Made by a program: the position numbers and the translations under genes
The notes under the pieces: generated by a model
What the model was told of the DNA's origin: nothing
Databases searched by the model: none
The model's input: only the letters and a program-made list of their open reading frames with translations
Shown here: one piece after another, positions 7,788 to 17,670 of the stretch
Position numbering within the stretch: the stretch's first letter is position 1
How the letters are laid out: each line of letters starts with the position of its first letter
Assembly: GCF_001425305.1 (NCBI RefSeq)
Contig: NZ_LMEE01000003.1
Coordinates: forward strand, 649,634-713,633
Direction: 5' to 3'
DNA: 64,000 nt
From: Phenylobacterium sp. Root1290
GTDB taxonomy: Bacteria > Pseudomonadota > Alphaproteobacteria > Caulobacterales > Caulobacteraceae

Positions 7788-9026
7788 ATGCCCGAGGCCC
7801 TGATCATCGACGCCTGCCGCACGCCCCGCGGCATCGGCAAGGTCGGCAAAGGCGCGCTGGCCGATTTTCACCCGCAGCACCTGGCCGCCACGGTCCTGAA
7901 GGCGCTGGCCGAGCGCAACAATCTGAAGACCGGCGAAGTCGACGACATCATCTGGGGCACCTCCAGCCAGCGCGGCAAGCAGGGCGGGGACCTGGGCCGC
8001 ATGGCGGCGCTGGACGCCGGCTATGACGTCAAGGCCAGCGGCATGACGCTGGACCGGTTCTGCGGCTCGGGCATCACCACGGTGAACCTGGCGGCGGCGC
8101 AGATCATGTCGGGCATGGAAGACCTGGTGATCGCCGGCGGCACCGAGATGATGTCCTACACCAGCTCCACGGGCGACCCGTCCACGCCGCCCATGATGGA
8201 CGGCGGCAACCTGCGCCTGCGCGCGCGCCATCCGCAAAGCCAGCAGGGCGTCTGCGCCGACGCCATCGCCACCCTGGAAGGCATCGACCGCCGCGCCCTG
8301 GACGAGCTGGCGCTGCTCAGCCAGCAGCGCGCCGACGTGGCGGTGAAGGGCGGTCACTTCGACAAGTCGCTGGTGCCGGTCTATCGCGAAGACGGCTCGC
8401 TGGCCCTCGACCGCGAGGAATTCCCGCGGCCGCAGACCACGCTGGAAGGGCTGTCGGCGCTGAAGGCGTCGTTCGAGATGATCGCCAACGTGCCGGTCGA
8501 CGACAAGGGCACCACCTATGGCGACCTGATCCGGCAGGTCTATCCGGACCTGAAGATCACCCACATGCACCATGCCGGGAATTCCTCGGGCGTGGTCGAC
8601 GGCGCGGCGGCGGTGCTGCTGGCCTCGCCGGCCTATGCGGCCAAGAACGGCCTGAAGGCCCGCGGCCGGGTGGTCGCCATGGCCAATATGGGCGACAGCC
8701 CGACGCTGATGCTGAACGCCCCGGTGCCGGCGGCGCAGAAGGTGCTGGCCAAGGCCGGCCTGACGATCGACGACATCGACCTGTTCGAGATCAACGAGGC
8801 CTTCGCGGTGGTGGCCGAGAAGTTCATCCGCGACCTGAAGCTGGACCGCGACAAGGTCAATGTGAACGGCGGGGCCATGGCCCTGGGCCATCCGATCGGC
8901 GCCACCGGCTCGATCCTGATCGGCACCATCCTGGACGAACTGGAACGCCGCGACCTGAAGCGCGGCCTGGTGACCATGTGCGCCGCCGGCGGCATGGCTC
9001 CGGCCATCATCGTCGAGCGCGTCTAG
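7788..9026 (+). CDS. acetyl-CoA C-acetyltransferase (thiolase)
   Basis: A 412-residue thiolase catalysing the reversible condensation or cleavage of 3-ketoacyl-CoA. All catalytic residues are visible: Cys92 in DRFCGSG, His368 in NGGAMALGHPIGATG, and Cys398 in MCAAGGMAPA. The length and the NEAFAVV motif (about 336) fit the biosynthetic/degradative thiolase family. The exact chain-length preference cannot be read from sequence, so acetoacetyl-CoA thiolase and beta-oxidation thiolase both remain possible. AGGAAGG precedes the ATG. It stands alone and ends at a bidirectional hairpin. Confidence 0.95.
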   Translation: MPEALIIDACRTPRGIGKVGKGALADFHPQHLAATVLKALAERNNLKTGEVDDIIWGTSSQRGKQGGDLGRMAALDAGYDVKASGMTLDRFCGSGITTVNLAAAQIMSGMEDLVIAGGTEMMSYTSSTGDPSTPPMMDGGNLRLRARHPQSQQGVCADAIATLEGIDRRALDELALLSQQRADVAVKGGHFDKSLVPVYREDGSLALDREEFPRPQTTLEGLSALKASFEMIANVPVDDKGTTYGDLIRQVYPDLKITHMHHAGNSSGVVDGAAAVLLASPAYAAKNGLKARGRVVAMANMGDSPTLMLNAPVPAAQKVLAKAGLTIDDIDLFEINEAFAVVAEKFIRDLKLDRDKVNVNGGAMALGHPIGATGSILIGTILDELERRDLKRGLVTMCAAGGMAPAIIVERV

Positions 9027-9035
9027 ACGGAAGTC

Positions 9036-9062
9036 GAAGGCTCCCCGAACGGGGGAGCCTTC
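9036..9062. terminator. bidirectional hairpin between thiolase and PNPOx genes
   Basis: An 11-base stem (GAAGGCTCCCC with GGGGAGCCTTC) and short GAAC-type loop lie between the two convergent stop codons. There is no long T-run on either side, so efficiency is uncertain. Confidence 0.65.
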
Positions 9063-9067
9063 ACGCC

Positions 9068-9556
9068 TTAGCTGAGGCGGACGTCGGCGACCTTGTCCTT
9101 GTATTCCTGCTTCGGATCGGCCCCGAGCAGGAGCTTCACGCCGGCGAAGAGGCTGTTCTCGTTCAGCCAGATCTGGGCGCGGTCGGGATCGAAGCGGATC
9201 AGCTGAAGCTTCGGATCGGTCTTGCCGCCCTCGAACCAGGCCGCGACGAAGCGATTCCAGAGCCGGTCGATGACCGCGGGATCGTTGTCCAGCACCAGGT
9301 CGCCCTGAAGCGTGGCGAAGAGATCGTGGCCCTTGGACGCGAAGTGGGCGACCGCTTCGTGGCGCGCGCCGATGGCCTCGACGAGGTCGGTGTCCTTGGC
9401 GGTGAAGAACCAGATCGAACGGCGGTTGTCGCCGTCGAGCTGGGCGGTCATGGGCTGGGCGTGGCCCTCATCGACCCCGGACAGACCCAGCATGAGGGTC
9501 ATGTCCGACTTCAGGGCCTTCCAGAACTTCTCTTCGATTTCGTGGTTGGTCGCCAT
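9068..9556 (-). CDS. pyridoxamine 5'-phosphate oxidase family protein
   Basis: A 162-residue protein of the general-stress-protein-26-like branch of the PNPOx split barrel. Landmarks are an N-terminal helix (EIEEKFWKALKSDMTLML), the strand GHAQPMTAQLD, SIWFFTAKDTDLVEAI, and GDLVLDNDPAVIDRLWN, followed by AWFEGGKTDPKLQLIRF. The family binds flavin at a dimer interface and may act in oxidative or general stress; the substrate is unknown. AGGAGG lies upstream of the ATG. It is convergent with thiolase and downstream of the BCCT carrier on the same strand only after it ends, so probably monocistronic. Confidence 0.88.
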   Translation of the reverse strand: MATNHEIEEKFWKALKSDMTLMLGLSGVDEGHAQPMTAQLDGDNRRSIWFFTAKDTDLVEAIGARHEAVAHFASKGHDLFATLQGDLVLDNDPAVIDRLWNRFVAAWFEGGKTDPKLQLIRFDPDRAQIWLNENSLFAGVKLLLGADPKQEYKDKVADVRLS

Positions 9557-9615
9557 CGGGTCCTCCTTTGGGTGAGGGAGGGGAACGGCAGGCGCAAGGG
9601 TCTGTTCCAGCGTGA

Positions 9616-11544
9616 CTATTGGCCGATTTCGGCGACGTGCCGATCATCGCGCCGCCAGAGTTCAAGCTGCACCAGGATGTCGGAGACAATCTGTTCGCGC
9701 GTGAAACCGGTGACGTCACGGCGGCGGGACGAGCCGGCCTGGGCGGTCAGTCGCCACTCCTGGGCGCGGCGGCCTTCGGGCGCATCCAGCGCCGAAAACG
9801 CCGGCAGCGGCCGCGACGTGGCGGCGAGCCGGTAGTCGAAATCGCGGCCGGCGGCGTGGCGCACCTTCAACGCCGCGCCGAAGGTCTCGCCGATCACCTC
9901 GGCGGTGTCGACGCCCTCCGCCGACAGGGCGTTGCACACCTCCTCAAGGGCAGGGAGGCCGTGGCGGGTGAGATGGGCGTCGATGTCGCGCCGACGCGCA
10001 GGCGCCAGGATGCGCTTGACCCGCTCGGCCAGCGGCGGCGCTTCGGTCATGACGCTGACTCCCGCCAGGTCCGCATTCATCTGGCGAACGAGGCCGACGG
10101 CCAGCAGGATCATGATCAGCGCGAAGGGCAGGGCGGCGACCAGGGTCGCGGCCTGCAAGGCTCCGAGGCCGCCGGCCAGCAGAAGCAAGGCCGCGGCGAG
10201 GCCTTCCAGCGAGCACCAGTAGACCCGCTGCCAGCGCGGCGTATCCTCCGCGCCGCCGGCGGCGATAGTGTCGATCACCAGAGAGCCGGAGTCGGCCGAG
10301 GTGACGAAGAACACCGCCACCAGGGCGACGGCCAGAGCAGAGGTGAAGCCAGGCGCCGGCAGATGCTCCAGGAAGTGGAAGATGGCGGTCGAGAGATCGG
10401 CGGCCACCGCCTGGGAAATCGCCCCGGCCGCCTCGCCCATGTCGAGACTGATCGCGGTGTTCCCGAAGACGGTCATCCAGAGGAAGGTGAAGGCCGTTGG
10501 GACCAACAGGACCCCGACGAGGAATTCCTTGACGGTGCGGCCGCGGGAGATCCTGGCGATGAACATGCCCACGAACGGCGACCAGGCGATCCACCAAGCC
10601 CAGTAGAACAGCGTCCAGTTCGCCATCCAGGCCCGAGGCTCGTAGGCGTAGAGGGTGAAGGTGCGGACGAAGAAGTGGTCGAGGTAGAGGCCGAAGTTCT
10701 GGACCAGGGCCTTGGCGAGGAAGCCGGTCGGCCCGGCGATCAGCACGAAGACCATCAGGCCCACGGCCAAGATCAGGTTCAACTCGGAGAGCCGGCGGAC
10801 GCCTTTGTCGACGCCGGTCAGTACCGAAACGCTCGCGGCGGCCATCACCAGAACGATCAGCCCGACCTGAACGCTGGGCCCCGTCGGCATGCCGGTGAGA
10901 TAGTTTAGGCCGCTGTTGATCTGGGCCACGCCGAGGCCGAGGGAGGTGGCGATGCCGAACAGCGTGCCGCAGATGGCGAAGATGTCGACCGCATCGCCGA
11001 TCGGCCCGTCGATGCGCTTGCCCAGCAGCGGGTAGAGGCCCGAACGCAGCGTGAGCGGCAGGCCCTTGCGATGCGAGAAGTAGGCCAGGCTGAGGCCGAC
11101 CACGGCGTAGATCGCCCACGCGTGGACGCCCCAGTGGGTGAAGGTGATGACCATCGCCTCGCGCGCGGCGTCCATGGTCATGGGCGTGGCCTCTGGCGGC
11201 GCAGCATAGTGCTGGATGGGCTCGGCGACGGCGAAGTACATCAGGCCGATACCCATGCCGGCGGCGAACAGCATGGCCAGCCAGGACAGGTAGGGGAACT
11301 CTGGCTCGGCGTCCTCGGGCCCCAGCTTCAGCTTGCCGGTCGGGCCGAAGGCGAGCACCAGGACCAGAAACAGGAAGCCGGCGACGGCGGCGACGTAGAA
11401 CCAGCCGAAGGTCTCGATGACCCAGGTCTGGGCCGCCTGGAAGACGTAGTCCGAGGTTCCGGGGGCAAGGGTTGCGAGCGCCAGCAGGACGCCGATGATC
11501 GCGCTGGAGCCCCAGAACACGCGGGAATTCATCTTGGTTTTCAT
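9616..11544 (-). CDS. BCCT-family osmolyte transporter
   Basis: A 642-residue inner-membrane carrier of the betaine/carnitine/choline transporter family, with about 12 membrane segments followed by a soluble C-terminal region of about 140 residues. Landmarks are GMGIGLMYFAVAEPIQHY in helix 3 and the tryptophan-rich WTLFYWAWWIAWSPFVGMFIARISRGR signature around residue 320 that lines the substrate site. The long C-terminal tail resembles choline-type BetT rather than short-tailed members, so proton- or sodium-coupled choline or betaine uptake is inferred. No bet synthesis genes are adjacent. Confidence 0.93.
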   Translation of the reverse strand: MKTKMNSRVFWGSSAIIGVLLALATLAPGTSDYVFQAAQTWVIETFGWFYVAAVAGFLFLVLVLAFGPTGKLKLGPEDAEPEFPYLSWLAMLFAAGMGIGLMYFAVAEPIQHYAAPPEATPMTMDAAREAMVITFTHWGVHAWAIYAVVGLSLAYFSHRKGLPLTLRSGLYPLLGKRIDGPIGDAVDIFAICGTLFGIATSLGLGVAQINSGLNYLTGMPTGPSVQVGLIVLVMAAASVSVLTGVDKGVRRLSELNLILAVGLMVFVLIAGPTGFLAKALVQNFGLYLDHFFVRTFTLYAYEPRAWMANWTLFYWAWWIAWSPFVGMFIARISRGRTVKEFLVGVLLVPTAFTFLWMTVFGNTAISLDMGEAAGAISQAVAADLSTAIFHFLEHLPAPGFTSALAVALVAVFFVTSADSGSLVIDTIAAGGAEDTPRWQRVYWCSLEGLAAALLLLAGGLGALQAATLVAALPFALIMILLAVGLVRQMNADLAGVSVMTEAPPLAERVKRILAPARRRDIDAHLTRHGLPALEEVCNALSAEGVDTAEVIGETFGAALKVRHAAGRDFDYRLAATSRPLPAFSALDAPEGRRAQEWRLTAQAGSSRRRDVTGFTREQIVSDILVQLELWRRDDRHVAEIGQ

Positions 11545-11601
11545 GCGCGAACCTAGCGCTGAGGTCCCGCTTGGCCAAATAACGGCCTCGCGACGAGCGC
11601 G

Positions 11602-12744
11602 CTACGCGCCCTTGCGCAGCCGCCAGGCGAGGACGGCGAAGCCCAGGCAGGCAGCGGCGGCGAACAGCGGCAGGCCTTGCGGCGTGGCCTCCATCGCCAG
11701 GCCGGCGGTGGCCGGGCCGAGCAGGGCGCCGACGCCCCAGGCTAGCGACATCACCGCGTAGATCCCGACCAGGTCGCCGCCGCTGAAGCGGCCGCCGACG
11801 TGGGCGAGGGCGATGGTGTAGATCCCGACAAAGATCCCGCCCCACAGGAAGATGGCCGGATAGGCGAGGTAGGGGGTGTCCAGGATCAGCGGCCAGACCA
11901 GCGCGCCGCCCGCCGAGAGCACGGCCAGGCCGATCAGCAACCGTCGCCGGTCCATACGGTCGGCCAGCCAGCCGATCGGCAGTTGCAGCAGCACCGCGCC
12001 GATCAGCAGGGTCGAGAGCAGGCGCGCGGCGCCCGGCTCGCTCCAGCCCGAGTGCATGGCGTAGATGGCGAAGAAGCTGAGGCCCGCGGTCTCGATGGCG
12101 GCGTTCAGCGCGGTGCTGGCGATGCCCACGGGCGCCAGCTTGAGGTAGGCCATGGGCCGGACAGTTGGCGGCTCGTCGAAGCTGGGCGCGCGGACCTTCG
12201 AGAGCGCCATCACCGCCAGGGCCGCCAGGGTGATGCCGGCGCCGATCAGATAGGCGCTCGCGCCGTCGGTCCCGACCACGGACAGGATCATGGGGCCGAC
12301 CGCGTAGCCCAGCGACAGCGTCGCGGTGTAGGCGGCCATGGTGCGCCCGCGGCTTTCCTCGGTGGCCATGCCGTTCAGCCAGGCTTCTGAGCTGACGAAC
12401 AGCAGTTCGGAGGCCACGCCCAGGCAGAAGCGGAGCGGGAACCAGAGCCAGATCCAGGGCGAGGCGGGAAAGAGCGCCAGCACGACCGCCGCCGCCGCCA
12501 GCGCCGTGAGGCTGAGGCTGCGCAGACCAAAGCGCGCCGCCAGCCGCGGCAGGAAGACCGCCACCAGCAGCACGCCCAGGGCGTACATCGCCGCATTGAG
12601 CCCGATGGCGCCTTCGCCCAGCCCCCGCTTGATGAGGTTCAGCGAGATCAGCGGCGAGACCAGGCCATAGGTCAGGCCGAAGATCGCCGCCGTCGCGATG
12701 ACCACGCCGATGGCCAGCGGCCGGGGCGGCTCGCGGGCGCTCAT
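11602..12744 (-). CDS. MFS transporter (YcaD-like)
   Basis: A 380-residue, 12-segment major facilitator protein. The wording GLTYGLVSPLISLNL near the start, SELLFVSSEAWLNGM around residue 115, and GWLADRMDRRRLL in the central A-like motif match the YcaD-type branch, which has no firmly known substrate. Its ATG overlaps the TGA of the upstream HdeD-like/papain-like gene (ATGA at 12741-12744), so the two are translationally coupled. Confidence 0.88.
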   Translation of the reverse strand: MSAREPPRPLAIGVVIATAAIFGLTYGLVSPLISLNLIKRGLGEGAIGLNAAMYALGVLLVAVFLPRLAARFGLRSLSLTALAAAAVVLALFPASPWIWLWFPLRFCLGVASELLFVSSEAWLNGMATEESRGRTMAAYTATLSLGYAVGPMILSVVGTDGASAYLIGAGITLAALAVMALSKVRAPSFDEPPTVRPMAYLKLAPVGIASTALNAAIETAGLSFFAIYAMHSGWSEPGAARLLSTLLIGAVLLQLPIGWLADRMDRRRLLIGLAVLSAGGALVWPLILDTPYLAYPAIFLWGGIFVGIYTIALAHVGGRFSGGDLVGIYAVMSLAWGVGALLGPATAGLAMEATPQGLPLFAAAACLGFAVLAWRLRKGA

Positions 12745-14003
12745 GCGGCCTTCGACGCGCGCTGCGTCACGGCCTGCAGCCTTGCGGCGTAGTCGAGCAC
12801 CAGGCCGGGCGTCCAGGTCATGCTTTCGGCCCGACCGCGCAGCAGGGCCAGCAGGTACATGTTCGGATCGAGGAACAGCCGCAGCAGCCGCGGTCCCGGG
12901 CGCTCATGGGAGAACACGCCCTCGATGGCCGCGTCGAGCGCCATGACCACGGTCGAGGAGCAGTTGCGGCGGGTGAGATTGTAGGTGTCGTCGCGGCTGT
13001 AGTCCGACCAGAACTGGCGCAGGGCGTTGCGGTTGTAGCGATGGAACGCGATGTGGCGATCGGGCGGGCACCAGTCGGCGACCTCGGCCTCGTGCGAGGG
13101 CAGGAAGCGGCCGCGGATGTCGTTGTCCGAGGTGGCCCACAGCATGTGAGTGAAGTCGGTCGGCGAGTGGTCGATCTCCACGCCCGGATAGTGGCTGACA
13201 TAGAGTTCGGGCGGGCAGTCGAGCGCCGAGTGGCCGGTGGAGATCACGCCCTTGCGGTCCACGGCGGCGACGTAGCGGTCGACCAGCGGCCGCCGCAGCG
13301 GGTCGAGCGCCGAGCCGGTCGGGGTCCAGACATAGACCGTCAGCGGGTCGGCGTGGCTCCAGGGCGCGGCGCTGTCAGGGTTGGGAAGCGGCGTGCGGGC
13401 GTGCCAGTTGAGATGCGAGAACAGCGGCAGCGCCGTGACCGAGGCGCCGGGCGGCAGGTGGCGCAACTGCCGGCCGATGCGGAAGAAGGCCAGGCCGGTC
13501 ATCGCCACGGCCAGCCCCAGGCAAAACGGCGCGGTCAGATGGTGATGCAGCGGCCAGTCGGCGAAAATCAGCACGGCCAGGATGAGCTCGCCGATCGCCC
13601 CGGCCAGCGCCCAGCGCCAGGTGTGGAAACGGACAGTGACCGCGGTCAGGATGCGCAGAGCGCCGTCGAGCGCGAAGGCGGTCCCGAGAATCACGGTCGC
13701 CCCGAGGTTGCGGTCGGCCGGGAAGTTGTAGGCGAGGAACCCGCAGACCATGAATACCAGGCCGCGGACGATGGCCGCGCTGCTGCGGCGCGCGCCGATG
13801 AACAAGGCCGCGCCAAGATCGATCAGGCCGTAGAAGAACAGCACCGCGCCGACCACGTCGATGGTGAAGATGTCGACGCCGTTCCAGACGTCGGCGACCA
13901 GGACGGCGCCGAACGCCATGCAGAACACGCCCAGCGCCACAAGGGTGCGCCAGTGAGGCTGGAGCGCCTTTGCGCCGATCAGAAGCAGGGCGAGGTGGAC
14001 CAT
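12741..14003 (-). CDS. HdeD-like membrane protein fused to a papain-like C-terminal domain
   Basis: A 420-residue fusion. Residues 1-180 hold about six membrane segments with the repeated pattern of the HdeD/DUF308 acid-resistance family (GVFCMAFGAVL, YGLIDLGAALFIGAR, LGTAFALDGALRI). Residues 205-400 are a soluble domain containing a YVSHYPGVEIDHS segment, AFHRYNRNALRQFW, and YNLTRRNCSS, where Cys348 sits in the Y-N-L-x4-NC arrangement typical of papain-like cysteine hydrolases of the DUF4105/NlpC type. A membrane-tethered protease, amidase or lipid hydrolase is inferred. It is coupled to the downstream MFS gene by a 4 bp overlap. Confidence 0.75.
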   Translation of the reverse strand: MVHLALLLIGAKALQPHWRTLVALGVFCMAFGAVLVADVWNGVDIFTIDVVGAVLFFYGLIDLGAALFIGARRSSAAIVRGLVFMVCGFLAYNFPADRNLGATVILGTAFALDGALRILTAVTVRFHTWRWALAGAIGELILAVLIFADWPLHHHLTAPFCLGLAVAMTGLAFFRIGRQLRHLPPGASVTALPLFSHLNWHARTPLPNPDSAAPWSHADPLTVYVWTPTGSALDPLRRPLVDRYVAAVDRKGVISTGHSALDCPPELYVSHYPGVEIDHSPTDFTHMLWATSDNDIRGRFLPSHEAEVADWCPPDRHIAFHRYNRNALRQFWSDYSRDDTYNLTRRNCSSTVVMALDAAIEGVFSHERPGPRLLRLFLDPNMYLLALLRGRAESMTWTPGLVLDYAARLQAVTQRASKAA

Positions 14004-14042
14004 CTAGGGAGGTATTGAAGCACCTTCTTCCGCGTTGCGGGA

Positions 14043-14065
14043 GTGGGCGAGCGACGTTCGCCCAC
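14043..14065. terminator. hairpin after the aminotransferase gene
   Basis: An eight-base stem (GTGGGCGA with TCGCCCAC) lies just beyond the minus-strand aminotransferase stop. There is no T-run, so it is only a candidate terminator. Confidence 0.35.
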
Positions 14066-14072
14066 CGCCTTT

Positions 14073-15299
14073 CTAGATCTGGCGGGCGATCAGCTGCGCC
14101 AGGCGCGCCACGCCGTCGTCGATCTCGGCCGCAGTCGGCAGCGAATAGCTCAGCCGGATGGCGTTCGTTGAGGGGACTTCGGCGAAGAACGGCTCGCCGG
14201 GCACGAAGGCCACGCGCTCCTCGGCGATGGCGCGCTCCAGCAGGTGCTTGCCGTCCATGCCGTCCGGCAGCCGCAGCCAGACGAACATGCCGCCTTCCGG
14301 CTTCGACCAGGTCACGCCCTGAGGCATGTGACGGTCGAGGGCGTCCAGCGTCGCCTGGGCCTTGGCGCCGTAGGCGTTGCGCAGGCGCGAGAGGTGTTGC
14401 TCGTAGTCCTCGGTGACGGTGCGCCAGCCGACCATCTGGTTGATGGTCGAGACGTGCAGGTCGCTGCCCTGCTTGAGCAGGACCAGCTTCTCGATCACCG
14501 CCCGTGGACCACAGACCCAGCCCAGGCGAAGCGCAGGCGAGATGGTCTTGGAGAAGGTGCCGCAGAAGAGGGTGCGGGCCTGCTCGATCGAGCCGGAGCG
14601 CGCCACGTCCAGGGCCAGCAGGCTGGGATGGATCTCGCCGGCGAAGCGCAGCTCGCGATAGGCGGCGTCCTCGATCAGGGTCATGTCGAGCCGGTCGGCC
14701 AGGTCCAGCAGCGCCTCGCGCTGAGCCAGCGGCAGGCTCTCGCCCGTCGGGTTGGCGTAGTCGGGCACGAAGTAGCCGAGCGGCCGCGGCGCGCGGCCGG
14801 CCATCAGCGCCTGGGCGTCGCAGTCGCCGCTCAGCGCATCCTCCGGCAGGTCGAGATAGCTCGGCTCATAGGCGGTGAAAGCCTGCAGCGCGCCGAGATA
14901 GGTCGGTCGGGCGACCATCACCGTGTCGCCGGGGCTGATGAACAGCTTGCCCAGCAGGTCGAGCGCCTGCTGCGAGCCGGCGGTGAGCATGATGTTGTCC
15001 GGTCCGCAGGGGACGCCGTGCGCGGCCATGCGCTCGGCGATCCATTCGCGCAGCGGCAGGTAGCCCTCGCTGACCGAGTACTGCAGGGCCTGCCGCGAGA
15101 GGTCGGGGTCGGCCAGGATCGCGTCGTAGCCGGCCTGGATGCGCTCGGCGGGGAAGAGGCCCGGATCGGGGATGCCGCCGGCGAAGGAGAGGATGTCGGG
15201 CTGGTCGAGGAGCTTGAGAAGCTCGCGGATCTCGTTGGCGCGAACGCGGGACATGCGGTCGCTGAAGCGCTGGGCCCAGTCGGTGCTTTGGGTCGTCAT
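14073..15299 (-). CDS. PLP-dependent aminotransferase (class I/II, 2-aminoadipate type)
   Basis: A 408-residue fold-type I aminotransferase. It opens with ILSFAGGIPDPGLFP, has LTAGSQQALDLLGKLF, the substrate/cofactor segment PDYANPTGESL, EDAAYRELRF (PLP Asp/Tyr), and the Schiff-base lysine in CGTFSKTISPALRLGW. This arrangement is that of LysN/2-aminoadipate and MocR-like aminotransferases without the DNA-binding domain. The amino-acid substrate is not readable from sequence. It lies downstream of purB on the same strand with a 216 bp gap that contains a hairpin and a possible 23-codon leader ORF. Confidence 0.92.
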   Translation of the reverse strand: MTTQSTDWAQRFSDRMSRVRANEIRELLKLLDQPDILSFAGGIPDPGLFPAERIQAGYDAILADPDLSRQALQYSVSEGYLPLREWIAERMAAHGVPCGPDNIMLTAGSQQALDLLGKLFISPGDTVMVARPTYLGALQAFTAYEPSYLDLPEDALSGDCDAQALMAGRAPRPLGYFVPDYANPTGESLPLAQREALLDLADRLDMTLIEDAAYRELRFAGEIHPSLLALDVARSGSIEQARTLFCGTFSKTISPALRLGWVCGPRAVIEKLVLLKQGSDLHVSTINQMVGWRTVTEDYEQHLSRLRNAYGAKAQATLDALDRHMPQGVTWSKPEGGMFVWLRLPDGMDGKHLLERAIAEERVAFVPGEPFFAEVPSTNAIRLSYSLPTAAEIDDGVARLAQLIARQI

Positions 15300-15383
15300 G
15301 TGCTTGGTCTCGTGATGTCGCGACGGCGCTGGCCGTCCAATGGGCCGCGCGTGCGCGCGGCGTCGCCTGATCGGGTCAGGGCG

Positions 15384-15455
15384 TCATACGATGCAGGTCG
15401 GGCCGTAGGTGCGGCGGAGCCAGAAGCACCGCCGACCGCGCATGGTCGTGAACAT
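15384..15455 (-). other. possible 23-codon leader ORF upstream of the aminotransferase
   Basis: An ATG-to-TGA frame in the 5' region of the aminotransferase gene, encoding MFTTMRGRRCFWLRRTYGP then TCIV. It is rich in Arg and contains Cys, Trp, Phe and Tyr. A short leader peptide is possible, but the Shine-Dalgarno is weak and no clear alternative stem-loops were worked out, so the call is tentative. Confidence 0.25.
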
Positions 15456-15476
15456 GCCTGTTCTCTAGCCTGACTT

Positions 15477-15506
15477 GGCCGGAGAAGGAACGGACCTTCT
15501 CCGGCC
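15477..15506. terminator. strong hairpin after purB
   Basis: A perfect 12-base stem (GGCCGGAGAAGG with CCTTCTCCGGCC) around a six-base loop, nine bases beyond the purB stop. It lacks a T-run but its strength and place suggest a role in 3'-end formation or mRNA stability. Confidence 0.55.
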
Positions 15507-15515
15507 GAAAGCGGC

Positions 15516-16841
<1,326 letters not shown>

Positions 16842-16903
16842 GGCGAGGGCTCCTTCGGGGCGGGTGTTAGCCTCCCGGAGCCGTAATCGCAATGTCGGGC
16901 GCC

Positions 16904-17596
16904 TTAGTTGAGGCCCTTCAGATAGGTCGGGACCAGGCTTTCCAGGCCGCTGGAGATGATCTGGACGCCGACGCACAAGAGCAGGAAGGCGACGAGGCGC
17001 GACAGCACCCGCGCGCCCGACCGGCCCAGCAGCGACAGCACGACGCTCGACCAACGGTAGGAGACGCCGACCATCAGCGCCACCAGCACCGCTGCGATGC
17101 TCACCCCGGCGAAGAACGACAGTACACCCTGATTGTCCGATGGGCGCTGCGAGGCCAGTGCGATGGCGACCGAGATCGCGCCGGGGCCGGTGGTGAACGG
17201 CATGGTCAGGGGGAAGAACGCGACATCCTCGTGCGAACTCGCGCCGGTCGGCGCCGCCGCGTTGGCCTTGCGGTCCTCTTGAACCTCCGGGTCCATCAGC
17301 AGGCTCCAGGCGCGGATCGCCACGACAAGGCCGCCGGCGACCCGCAACGCGCCCAAGCTGACGCCGAAGAAGCCGAGGATGTAGCTGCCGAGCAGCAGCG
17401 ACCCCAGCAGGATCAGCAAGGCGTTGAAGGCGATGCGCCAGGCCAGCTCGTGCCGGTCGCTGCGCCCCTCGGTGACCTGATGGAAGGTCAGCGCCGCGCC
17501 GATTGGATTGACGATCGAGAACAGCGCCGGGAAGGCGAGCAGGAACGCACCGACGACGGTGGTGAGCGGAAGCGGGTTGAGGTCGCTGAGGGTCAT
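16904..17596 (-). CDS. MarC-family integral membrane protein
   Basis: A 230-residue protein with six hydrophobic segments of the MarC/NAAT family. The diagnostic elements are FPALFSIVNPIGAALTFHQVT near residue 25 and FFPLTMPFTTGPGAISVAIAL near residue 130, a repeated NP/TGPG pattern. The family was once linked to multiple antibiotic resistance but its transport substrate is uncertain. It lies 62 bp upstream of purB on the same strand and could share its transcript. Confidence 0.9.
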   Translation of the reverse strand: MTLSDLNPLPLTTVVGAFLLAFPALFSIVNPIGAALTFHQVTEGRSDRHELAWRIAFNALLILLGSLLLGSYILGFFGVSLGALRVAGGLVVAIRAWSLLMDPEVQEDRKANAAAPTGASSHEDVAFFPLTMPFTTGPGAISVAIALASQRPSDNQGVLSFFAGVSIAAVLVALMVGVSYRWSSVVLSLLGRSGARVLSRLVAFLLLCVGVQIISSGLESLVPTYLKGLN

Positions 17597-17670
17597 GCCG
17601 TTGAGAGGTTACGCGCAAGCGGGCGCCCCAGGCTAGGTTGCTTCACCCCCTGGGGCGCCGGCCCGACGCA

